From: Nostoc parmelioides FACHB-3921
GTDB taxonomy: Bacteria; Cyanobacteriota; Cyanobacteriia; Cyanobacteriales; Nostocaceae
Reading direction: 5' to 3'
Length of the DNA stretch: 64,000 nucleotides
Assembly: GCF_014696625.1 (NCBI RefSeq)
Contig: NZ_JACJQL010000036.1
Span: 1-64,000 of the forward strand
Made by a program: the position numbers and the translations under genes. Numbering within the stretch: position 1 is the first letter of the stretch; each line of letters begins with the position of its first letter. Below the pieces are notes generated by a model. It had not been told where the DNA came from. It ran no database searches and saw only the letters and a list, made by a program, of their open reading frames with translations. Positions 55,587 through 62,669 of this stretch are shown in pieces.

Positions 55587-55999
55587 CACTTCACCCGCTT
55601 TTAAGACTGTTTTTGAATAGTTTTTTATACTTAGACAAATAGTATTCCCAGCCTGAAGTCCTAAATTAACATCAAAATCAAATTAGGGCTTTCCCAAAAG
55701 TTGTTGATCATTTCAGCCAAAACACTCTTCTGTATGAGCGTGTATCATATCAATCCCGGCTAACCACTTAATAATATGGTTGACCGCCATGAGTCAGCCG
55801 TCAGTTGTATGGTTTGTTGACTGCTGACGGTTAACGGTCAACGATTCGGCTTCGCTTATGCTTGACCCTTCGACTACGCTCAGGGTCAACTGTCAACCGT
55901 TCACAGCCAACACGAAAAGATAAGCAGCGTACCAGAAATTGATCTTTTTCAACTCATAAAAAACGCTCCGCGTACCTCCGCGCCCCTCTGCGTTTAAAC
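55587..55999. other. Intergenic region downstream of hupL, 410 bp
   Basis: Repeat debris: GTCAGCCGTCAG / CTGACGGTTAACGGTCAAC inverted repeats (55793-55910) and a dispersed G+C-rich repeat at 55963-55995 (CGCTCCGCGTACCTCCGCG), whose complement recurs upstream of hypF. No gene seen. Confidence 0.6.
55963..55995. repeat. Dispersed G+C-rich repeat, copy 1
   Basis: CGCTCCGCGTACCTCCGCG followed by CCCCTCTGCGTTT; inverse of the repeat at 62619-62664 that precedes hypF. Confidence 0.7.
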
Positions 56000-57595
56000 T
56001 TAAGCAGTGCGAAAACGCGCCAACTCCTCACCAGTCTTCGCATCATGAGCGTGAACAGTACACACCAAACAAGAATCAAACGATCGCGCCACGTGTCCCA
56101 CTTCCACAGGATCTCTAGAATCTTCAATAGGAGTCCCGATCAAAGCTTCCTCAATAGGGCCGCGTACCCCCTCACTATCACGGGGGCCGACGTTCCAAGT
56201 AGTCGCTGCAATCACCTGATAATTCTTAATCTTGCCACCTTCTATATCTATCCAGTGACACAAAGAACCCCGTGATGCTTCCGTTGCACCCCAACCGCGA
56301 CCGTCTTTTTCTTTGGGTTTGATATACCAAGGGTCATTTAAGACGAACTCACGCAGACATCTTTCTGCTTGGCGATATAACTTGACAATTTCGTGAACTC
56401 GTGCAAGTTGACGCAAGTGAATACTAGCACCACCCATTTTTTGAAAAGCATCCAGAATAAACCCGTCGTAGTGTTGCCAAGATTCACCATGCTGACCACC
56501 AGCAACTAACTGACGGGCTAGGGGGCCGACTTCCAAACGTCCGAAGTCTTGGTGTAATACCGCCGTTGACCAAGAGTAGGCATTTTTGAAGTCTTTAGTA
56601 TTTTTCTGGGTGGGTTTGGTGGTGCGGTCAAAGGGGTGAACATCTGCGTTACCTTCGTCATACCAGGAGTGGGTGGTATTCTCACGGGCGAAGGAGTGAT
56701 CCATCAAAGTATGGGTATCGCTGAAGCTATCGTACACGCCACTTTTCATAATCATAGCGGCGTTGCGTCCTTCGATGGTGGGCTTTTGGTATTTATCTTC
56801 ATGAGGTAGGTATCCCCAAGAGACGTATTTACCCACACCAGCGCCGTATCTATCCAACCCGATATCTAAACCCATGCGCCAATAGAAACCCAAGTCTGAC
56901 TCACGATGTTTGATGTCTGCTTCTAACCAGTCCATGAAGTCATCGTACGTTTGAATTTCTTCGTAGCGTTCCAAAGAACAACCCAACCATACAGGTTCTA
57001 ACCAGTTGGTGCGGAAGTATTCGAGAATTGCCCAAGCGCGGGTAATGTCGGTTAAGGTAGGGGCGCACATCACACCACCAGGCACCATATAACTGCTGTG
57101 AGGCCATTGTCCGCCAAATAGGGCGTAAATTTCTACGGGTTTGCTGGAAATGGTCACGCCGAGTTCATAGGATTTGCCTGTGAAGGCGGCGAAGCGACGG
57201 ACGGCTTCATCGTAGAAGCGGCTACTCCGGTATTTTTTGTTTGTTAAGTCAATGGCGAACAATCCATAGAAGTAACGGGGGATGCTTTGGATGGTTTCGA
57301 CGATTTGACCGAGGTTTCTGGCTAAGATGGCGTTGCGGGGAACGGTTGTATTCCAGGCTGTATCTAATGCCCAGGATGCAGAGGTTAAGTGAGAAGCACC
57401 GCAGATACCGCAGATACGAGGCGTAACAATTAGTCCAGCTTGGGGGTCTTTACCACGAAGAATGATTTCAAAGCCGCGAAATAGTTCGGCGTGTGTCCAG
57501 GCGTTAACTACTTGTCCGTTTTCTATTTCCACACGAACATCTAAATCACCCTCGACTCTACCGACGGGTGATATATCTAATGTTTGAATTGTCAT
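56000..57595 (-). CDS. hupL: Uptake [NiFe]-hydrogenase large subunit HupL
   Basis: 531 residues from the ATG at 57595 (MTIQTLDISPVGRVEGDLDV); an in-frame codon at 57622 would add nine unlikely residues. It holds the Ni-Fe active site and oxidises H2 made by nitrogenase. Ligand motifs: RICGICGASH (Cys62, Cys65) and DSCLVCTVH (Cys509, Cys512), with Ser where DPC is usual. The last 16 residues after His515 (AHDAKTGEELARFRTA) are the peptide removed by the HupW protease in maturation. The gene is uninterrupted and contains one CACAGCAGTTATATGG at 57085-57100. Lies downstream of hupS in one operon. Confidence 0.97.
   Translation of the reverse strand: MTIQTLDISPVGRVEGDLDVRVEIENGQVVNAWTHAELFRGFEIILRGKDPQAGLIVTPRICGICGASHLTSASWALDTAWNTTVPRNAILARNLGQIVETIQSIPRYFYGLFAIDLTNKKYRSSRFYDEAVRRFAAFTGKSYELGVTISSKPVEIYALFGGQWPHSSYMVPGGVMCAPTLTDITRAWAILEYFRTNWLEPVWLGCSLERYEEIQTYDDFMDWLEADIKHRESDLGFYWRMGLDIGLDRYGAGVGKYVSWGYLPHEDKYQKPTIEGRNAAMIMKSGVYDSFSDTHTLMDHSFARENTTHSWYDEGNADVHPFDRTTKPTQKNTKDFKNAYSWSTAVLHQDFGRLEVGPLARQLVAGGQHGESWQHYDGFILDAFQKMGGASIHLRQLARVHEIVKLYRQAERCLREFVLNDPWYIKPKEKDGRGWGATEASRGSLCHWIDIEGGKIKNYQVIAATTWNVGPRDSEGVRGPIEEALIGTPIEDSRDPVEVGHVARSFDSCLVCTVHAHDAKTGEELARFRTA
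57085..57100 (-). other. hupL-element type recombination core (single copy)
   Basis: On the minus strand this reads CACAGCAGTTATATGG. From memory this is the 16-bp direct repeat used by XisC to excise the ~10.5-kb hupL element in Anabaena PCC 7120 heterocysts. Only one copy lies within this hupL and no element or xisC is present, so this is an unoccupied or already restored site. It encodes HSSYMV in frame. Confidence 0.6.
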
Positions 57596-57695
57596 GATTA
57601 TTTGTCCAGAGTCAAGGGTCAAAAGTCAAAAGTCAAAAGTCATTAGTCAACAGTCAAGAAATTTGCACTATGGACTATTAACTATGGACTATGGA
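57596..57695. repeat. Heptamer repeats in the hupS-hupL spacer
   Basis: GTCAAAA x3 (about 57616-57636), GTCATTA and GTCAACA, then ACTATGGACTATTAACTATG and further GGACTAT units at about 57667-57700. The 100-bp spacer is almost entirely STRR. It separates the two subunit genes of the operon and may fold in the mRNA. Confidence 0.8.
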
Positions 57696-58658
57696 CTAAA
57701 CTGTAAAAAAGTCTTCTTCTGCCCATTTGGGGGCTGTGTCTTTAGCCACCATTGTGAGGACAGCGTAGTTTTTATTGCTTACTCCTGGTGGTAATTCTTT
57801 AGGTACTCCCATAATGGTTTGGGTTTTAAATACGGTTCCTGGTTTGAGGTCGAAGAAGGGGAACTCTGGTTCTGTGCAACCTAAACAGGGCATTCCGGCG
57901 CGGGTTTTGGAGGAAACGCGATTCCAGAGGATGCGGTTGCAGGAAGAATGAGTCATGGGGCCGCGACAACCCAAGTCGTAGAATAAGCAGCCTTTGCGTT
58001 GTCCAAATTCGGCGGTGGTGGCTTTGTAGGCGAAGTGGACGTTACGAGTACAGCCGGTTTGGGTGAAGGTGTTGAAGAAGGTTTGGGGGCGGTTGAGTTC
58101 ATCGAGGGCGATGTCGCCGATGCGTCCGGTAGCGATCGCCACTAATATCTGCGTAATCCAATCGGGGTGAGATGGACAACCGGGGATATTGATGACTGGT
58201 AGTCCTGATTTGGTGCGGAAATTTTGACCCAAGAAACCGCCAGCTTTACGTTTGAGGAATTGCAAGCCTTGGGATTCGCTGGGGTTTGGTTCCATTGCGG
58301 GGATTCCTCCCCAGGTGGCGCAGTCTCCCACGGCGACGACGAAACTAGCGGCTTGGGCGAGGTCGGTTAGCCAATCTTTCATGGGGCGATCGGCAAAACG
58401 ATTCCATTCGCCTGTACCGTTGGGGGCATTAATTACAGTACCTTCAAAGACCAAAATGTCTAGAGGTATTTTGCCTAAGATGCAATCCCAGAGTAAGGTT
58501 TGTAAGTTGTCGCCTAGTTCCAGTCCTAAGGAAGGATGCCAAAGTACTTTGATACCAAAATCAGCAATTAAATCGCATACTGTGGGTTCTTCGGCATTAA
58601 GAAAAGACATGGTGTTGCCTGAACAAGCACCACCTTGCAGCCAGAGTACGTTAGTCAT
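57696..58658 (-). CDS. hupS: Uptake [NiFe]-hydrogenase small subunit HupS
   Basis: 320 residues, full length for cyanobacterial HupS. It carries three Fe-S clusters that take electrons from HupL. Cluster Cys residues are visible in LWLQGGACSGNTMSFL, VGDCATWGGIPAM, VINIPGCPSHPDW and the C-terminal GCLFYDLGCRGPMTHSSCN, RAGMPCLGCTEPEFPF. It lacks a twin-arginine signal peptide, as is usual for the cyanobacterial enzyme, which sits on the cytoplasmic or thylakoid side. First gene of the hupSL operon; divergent from the 59187 operon with a 528-bp gap. Confidence 0.97.
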   Translation of the reverse strand: MTNVLWLQGGACSGNTMSFLNAEEPTVCDLIADFGIKVLWHPSLGLELGDNLQTLLWDCILGKIPLDILVFEGTVINAPNGTGEWNRFADRPMKDWLTDLAQAASFVVAVGDCATWGGIPAMEPNPSESQGLQFLKRKAGGFLGQNFRTKSGLPVINIPGCPSHPDWITQILVAIATGRIGDIALDELNRPQTFFNTFTQTGCTRNVHFAYKATTAEFGQRKGCLFYDLGCRGPMTHSSCNRILWNRVSSKTRAGMPCLGCTEPEFPFFDLKPGTVFKTQTIMGVPKELPPGVSNKNYAVLTMVAKDTAPKWAEEDFFTV

Positions 58659-59186
58659 TGGCTATTAGTTTATATATTGTTTATCGCACTGGGTGTGTCA
58701 GTTGTGAGCCAGTGCAGTCTTGGGGGTTTCCCCCATGAGCAACTGGCGTTAGCGAGGAACGAGCGTCGCCCGAAGGGTCAGTAGTCAGTTGTTTTGCCAC
58801 TGACTACTGACAAAACTCTATCCTCTTGTGAGTAGAGTTTTATCAGGTGTGATGCAGGTGTTGACGCTTGTAGAGGTTCACCTGTTTATAAAGGTTTACT
58901 TTTCAGAATACAGTATTTTCTATCCGATTGAATATCATTAAATAAATTTAATTTTTGATAATAGTTAAATCAATATTATATTTGTTTTAATAGTAGTTTT
59001 TTAGACAGATTTTAATTAGTAAATTTACATTTTGTAGAGCTTGCTTTTAGGTATAAGTACTGGGTTATTATATGAGATATTTTTGATTGATGATCACCCT
59101 CTAGAATTTATATATATGGTGTTTTATATTTAAAAGTTAATGAGGCTTTTTGTATACTGCCAGTCAAGAGAGGAGCATAATAGCTA
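58659..59186. promoter_or_regulatory. Divergent regulatory region between hupS and the 59187 operon
   Basis: 528 bp between divergent start codons. The hupS side (58659-58850) carries repeats (GTCAGTAGTCAGTTG) and the conserved hairpin at 58812-58841. The remainder is AT-rich and should hold both promoters; a poly-AT stretch with TATATATAT lies at about 59110. In this group hup transcription is heterocyst-specific and NtcA-dependent, but no confident GTAN8TAC site was found by eye. Confidence 0.55.
58812..58841 (+). repeat. Conserved hairpin family, copy 3
   Basis: Stem AAAACTCTA (58812-58820) with TAGAGTTTT (58833-58841), loop core TCCTCTTGTGAG. Compared with the copies at 1099 and 12642, the C-G pair near the loop side of the stem has become T-A on both arms, a compensatory change. 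Confidence 0.8.
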
Positions 59187-59453
59187 ATGAATGAATTTTT
59201 TAGTAACTCTCATCTTCGTGAATTTCTGACCAATATGGTCACAAGTGATGTCACTATCATCACGGGATTATTTTGGTTAGTTGTAGCCACACTTATATCA
59301 ATGATTGGCGGCGCTATTGGTGGGATGGTATTGGCTGGGAAAGATATTGGCTATGGTTTTTCAGCCACAATTGGGGCATTGTTTGCGCCGGCGGGAGTAA
59401 TTCCTGCTATTGTTTTGGGTCTGGGTTTACTAAGTTTCTTGAGTAATTATTAG
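59187..59453 (+). CDS. Small Gly-rich membrane protein upstream of hyp genes
   Basis: 88 residues; GAGAGGAG ribosome site 12 bases before the ATG. Two hydrophobic segments (TIITGLFWLVVATLISMIGGAIGG, ATIGALFAPAGVIPAIVLGLGLLSFL) with GxxxG-type packing. Resembles asr0689 of Anabaena PCC 7120, found in the same place between hupSL and the hyp operon. Function unknown; position suggests a link to uptake-hydrogenase maturation or membrane placement (inference). The stop TAG overlaps the ribosome site of the next gene. Confidence 0.75.
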   Translation: MNEFFSNSHLREFLTNMVTSDVTIITGLFWLVVATLISMIGGAIGGMVLAGKDIGYGFSATIGALFAPAGVIPAIVLGLGLLSFLSNY

Positions 59454-59461
59454 GAGGCAAT

Positions 59462-59686
59462 ATGTTGGAATTAGGTTGGTTGTCAGCGAGGTTATTTTTG
59501 AAAGGTAAGCTGCTACGTGACCCCATATATTTTATGAGGCAAACTCTGATAGGTAGTACTATCGGTTTGTTAGTACTAGTATTACTTGCTCAGGCGGAAA
59601 TTCCTTTTTGTTTACCAGTAACTATTTCTAGTTTAACTACAGGTATAATCATGCCATTCCTCCTCAAGGATTTCAAAATGAAGTGA
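59462..59686 (+). CDS. Small membrane protein (second in hup/hyp accessory operon)
   Basis: 74 residues; AGGAGG at 59452-59457 overlaps the previous stop codon, so translation is probably coupled. A hydrophobic segment (LIGSTIGLLVLVLLAQAEIP) and a second weaker one precede a basic tail (LLKDFKMK). Corresponds in position and size to asr0690 of Anabaena PCC 7120. Function unknown. Confidence 0.75.
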   Translation: MLELGWLSARLFLKGKLLRDPIYFMRQTLIGSTIGLLVLVLLAQAEIPFCLPVTISSLTTGIIMPFLLKDFKMK

Positions 59687-59895
59687 TTTGTTGTTTACTT
59701 GTCAAAGTAGTGCTGACTGTCGGATTAGTATTGATTAATCACCAATCTAAAAATGGAAGTTATTGCATAAAAATTAGGGGCTGAAAATATTATTTTTCAT
59801 CCCTTTCTGTCTGTAATTAGGCTGCATATGTACCTAGAAAATGGTGATAGTTCCTGAAAAAATACTAGTTTCTCCTACCTCATAATTCACTTTAA

Positions 59896-60885
59896 ATGAC
59901 ACCCAGCATTACAGATTCAACAGTAAAAGCCGCATTGGCAGCCATTGCATCGGAGTCAGCGACAACTGAAGAGAAAATTCAGATGTTGATTGAATTGGCA
60001 CAAGGTTTGCAGAAAAAGCCTAAAACGTCTGGGGATTTATGGAATGCTGTTGAGTTATATCAGCAAGCAATTAAAATGTGTAGCGGGGATTATTCTTTAT
60101 GGAAAGCCCGTTCTCAGGCGGGGATGGCTGGGGCGTTGAAGTCGATTCCTGATGTGGGAGCGGAATTGCTGCTACAAGCTAAAGCTGGTTATGAGGAGGC
60201 GTTACCGATTCTGCGACAGTTGGCTGGGGTGGTGGAAGTTGCAGAAGCCCAGATGAATTTCGGGTTGGTGTTGCAGTCTTTAGTGCCTTTTAATTTGGCG
60301 AGGATAACCGATAGTATTGCTGCTTATCAGGAGGCGATGGGAGTATTTACAAGTCAGGATTATCCTCAAGAATACGCGATTTTGGCGAATAATATTGCGA
60401 TCGCCTACCTTTCTATGTCGGGGGAGTCAGAACAGCAAAATCTCTATGCAGGTTTGGCTGTACAGACTTTTGAGTCAGCACTCAAGCAAATTAACTTGAT
60501 TGACCACCCCAGGGAATATGCGATGTTGCAAAATAACTTGGGTAATGCTTTGCAATATTTACCCAGTTCTCATCCGGTGGAAAATAATTTACGAGCGATC
60601 GCAGCTTATAATGAATCATTAAAGGTACGTACTTGTCAAGGTACGCCTGTGGAATATGCCAACACGATTGCCAATAAGGCTAATGCTTTGTTTAATTTAC
60701 CTGACGACCCCGAAAAGCCAGAGTTAGGTAATTCCCAAAATCTTTTACAAGCCCGTGCTTATTATCAAGAAGCTTGGGAAATATTTAGTCAATGTCAGCA
60801 AATGGAACAGGCGGAGGCGGTAGCCCAGGCGTTGCATGAGGTAGGGGCAGAAATTCGGGTGAGTATGAGTAATGACGACAAATAA
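59896..60885 (+). CDS. TPR protein in the hup/hyp accessory cluster
   Basis: 329 residues, all-helical. Repeats are longer than classical TPRs, with LWNAVELYQQAIKMCSGDY, ARITDSIAAYQEAMGVFTSQ, YAILANNIAIAYLSMSGES, YAMLQNNLGNALQYLP and NNLRAIAAYNESLKVRTCQG. Resembles alr0691 of Anabaena PCC 7120, reported to be co-transcribed with hyp genes. A scaffolding role in assembling the small subunit or its Fe-S clusters has been proposed; not shown by this sequence. Confidence 0.85.
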   Translation: MTPSITDSTVKAALAAIASESATTEEKIQMLIELAQGLQKKPKTSGDLWNAVELYQQAIKMCSGDYSLWKARSQAGMAGALKSIPDVGAELLLQAKAGYEEALPILRQLAGVVEVAEAQMNFGLVLQSLVPFNLARITDSIAAYQEAMGVFTSQDYPQEYAILANNIAIAYLSMSGESEQQNLYAGLAVQTFESALKQINLIDHPREYAMLQNNLGNALQYLPSSHPVENNLRAIAAYNESLKVRTCQGTPVEYANTIANKANALFNLPDDPEKPELGNSQNLLQARAYYQEAWEIFSQCQQMEQAEAVAQALHEVGAEIRVSMSNDDK

Positions 60886-60896
60886 ACCACTTGTAG

Positions 60897-60916
60897 AGAC
60901 GCGATTCATCGCGTCT
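60897..60916. repeat. Dispersed 20-bp palindrome, copy 2
   Basis: AGACGCGATTCATCGCGTCT: the same palindrome as 8078-8097 with one central base changed, in the gap between the TPR and NifU-like genes. Confidence 0.8.
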
Positions 60917-60944
60917 TCCTCACCCAATAATATGTTGCCAACCA

Positions 60945-61421
60945 ATGACAAATTTAGACGATTTAGTAACGGAAATTAACCGCTATGAGGCGATTATCTC
61001 ACAGTGGGATGAAACTCAGCGCGGGGTGGTAGTTGGGTTGAAGCGGGCGATTGAGGACTTACATCAGGAAGCTTTGAGACGGTTAATTAAAAGTGTCAAG
61101 CAGGAATGTTTGCCGGCTTTACAAAATGCGGTGCAGGATGAGGTGGTTTACGGGGTTCTACTTTATCATGGGTTGGTGAAACAGCCCCAACCGCCGCTTT
61201 TACAACGTGTGCAAGCTGCGTTGGAGGAGGTGCGTCCGGGTTTGAAAGACCATCATGGGGATGTGGAGTTAGTGGCGATTAAACCACCGGATACGGTAGA
61301 GGTGCGGTTTATCGGGACTTGTAGTAGTTGTCCGGCTTCTACTTTGACGTTATCTCAAGGGGTGGAACAGGCTATTAAGGCGCTGTGTCCAGAAATTATG
61401 ACGGTGATTGCTGTGAAGTAA
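60945..61421 (+). CDS. NifU C-terminal-domain (Nfu-type) protein
   Basis: 158 residues. A helical N-terminal region (about 1-75; TEINRYEAIISQWDETQRGVV, ALRRLIKSVKQECLPALQNAV) precedes an Nfu domain (about 80-155) with VQAALEEVRPGLKDHHGDVELVA and the conserved CxxC, GTCSSCPASTLTLSQGVEQAI. Nfu domains carry a [4Fe-4S] cluster bridged between subunits and pass it to target proteins. Placed between hup and hyp genes, delivery of clusters to HupS is an attractive inference. Resembles alr0692 of Anabaena PCC 7120. Confidence 0.9.
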   Translation: MTNLDDLVTEINRYEAIISQWDETQRGVVVGLKRAIEDLHQEALRRLIKSVKQECLPALQNAVQDEVVYGVLLYHGLVKQPQPPLLQRVQAALEEVRPGLKDHHGDVELVAIKPPDTVEVRFIGTCSSCPASTLTLSQGVEQAIKALCPEIMTVIAVK

Positions 61422-61447
61422 TAAAATTAACAAATCACTATAAGACT

Positions 61448-62620
61448 TTGCAACCAGAATTAACAAAAACTCCTGCAAATTTTCCCCTTTCACCTCTAGG
61501 GGCGGTGGTGATTTTAGGTGATATTCCTAACCCAGAATTATTAGCGATTCCTCTAGCGCCTACTCCCAGCACAATGTTCGGCCCCCGTGGTGCTTGCTTG
61601 GTGGCGGAAACAGGGACGTTATGGGTGTCAGATACGGGACATCATCGGTTGTTGGGTTGGCGACAAGTACCCACCAGGGATAGTCAACCGGCTGACTGGG
61701 TAATTGGACAACCAGATTTTTATCATGAGGGACAGAATGCTAAGGGTACACCAGGTAGGGCTACTGTGAGTGTACCGACGGGGATTTGTGTCTGTGGTGG
61801 AGGTTTGGCAATTGCTGATGCTTGGAATCACCGGGTTTTAATTTGGCACAAGATACCGGAAGATAGCAATGTGCCGGCGGATTTGGTATTAGGACAAGGG
61901 AATTTTTCGGAGAATGAATCAAATCGGGGTAAGCAATCACCAGATGCCAATACTATGCACTGGCCTTATGGGGTTGCATATCATCAGGGGCGTTTATTTG
62001 TGGCTGACACTGGTAATCGTCGGTTGTTAATTTGGCAGGAGTTACCCACAGAAAATGGACAACCGGCTGATATGGTTTTGGGACAGCCAGATATGATATC
62101 TCGGAATGAAAATGGTGGTGGTTCCCCCACGGCTGGGAGTATGCGCTGGTGTCATGATATTGCTTTTTGGAATGATAATTTAGTTGTTACCGATGCGGGT
62201 AATAATCGGGTGATGATTTGGCAGGGGATACCTACGGAAAATAATGTCCCTTGTGCGGTGGTGTTGGGACAGAAAAGTTTTGATTTGGTGGAGATGAACC
62301 AAGGGGTTTATTTTCCCAGTGCTGGTAGTTTGAGTATGCCTTATGGGGTGGGGGCGACTGAGGATTGGTTGCTGGTGGCGGATACGGCTAATTCTCGGTT
62401 GTTAGGATGGAGAAAGCCAGAGTCAATATTATTATTGCAGGGTGCGATCGCTGATGGTATCGTCGGCCAAAATTCTTTTCAAAGTAAAAGTGAAAATCGG
62501 CATTTTGGTTTGCCAACTAGGGATAGTCTGAATTGGTGTTATGGGGTGAAGGTTTGTGGTGGTACGGCGGTAATATCTGATTCTGGGAATAATCGGGTTT
62601 TGTTGTGGCGCTTTTTGTAA
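61448..62620 (+). CDS. NHL-repeat beta-propeller protein
   Basis: 390 residues from a TTG at 61448 (reading LQPELTKTPANFPL), 26 bases after the NifU-like stop; an in-frame GTG at 61385 would overlap that gene by 37 bp, and no ATG is available nearby. NHL-type blades recur: TGTLWVSDTGHHRLLGWR, GLAIADAWNHRVLIWHK, GRLFVADTGNRRLLIWQE, DNLVVTDAGNNRVMIWQG and GTAVISDSGNNRVLLWRFL, closing a six- or seven-bladed ring. NHL propellers bind proteins or RNA. Corresponds to alr0693 next to hypF in Anabaena PCC 7120. Role in hydrogenase maturation is inferred from position. The start codon is uncertain. Confidence 0.8.
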   Translation: MQPELTKTPANFPLSPLGAVVILGDIPNPELLAIPLAPTPSTMFGPRGACLVAETGTLWVSDTGHHRLLGWRQVPTRDSQPADWVIGQPDFYHEGQNAKGTPGRATVSVPTGICVCGGGLAIADAWNHRVLIWHKIPEDSNVPADLVLGQGNFSENESNRGKQSPDANTMHWPYGVAYHQGRLFVADTGNRRLLIWQELPTENGQPADMVLGQPDMISRNENGGGSPTAGSMRWCHDIAFWNDNLVVTDAGNNRVMIWQGIPTENNVPCAVVLGQKSFDLVEMNQGVYFPSAGSLSMPYGVGATEDWLLVADTANSRLLGWRKPESILLLQGAIADGIVGQNSFQSKSENRHFGLPTRDSLNWCYGVKVCGGTAVISDSGNNRVLLWRFL

Positions 62621-62664
62621 CGCAGAGGGGCGCTGAGGTAGGCGCGGAGGGGCGCGGAGAGGAG
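62619..62664. repeat. Dispersed G+C-rich repeat, copy 2, upstream of hypF
   Basis: Begins at the stop codon of the NHL gene and runs AACGCAGAGGGGCGCTGAGG, then GGCGCGGAGGGGCGCGGAG; inverse of 55963-55995. Its end supplies the purine-rich GGAGAGGAG that serves as the ribosome site of hypF. Confidence 0.7.
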
Positions 62665-62669
62665 TTTTT

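Noticed and set aside
57085..57100. A hupL excision element
   Set aside because: Only one copy of the 16-mer and hupL is continuous; no element DNA or recombinase gene is present in the window.
58659..59186. NtcA binding site for hupSL
   Set aside because: I found only half-matching GTA...TAC arrangements with wrong spacing, so no site is claimed.
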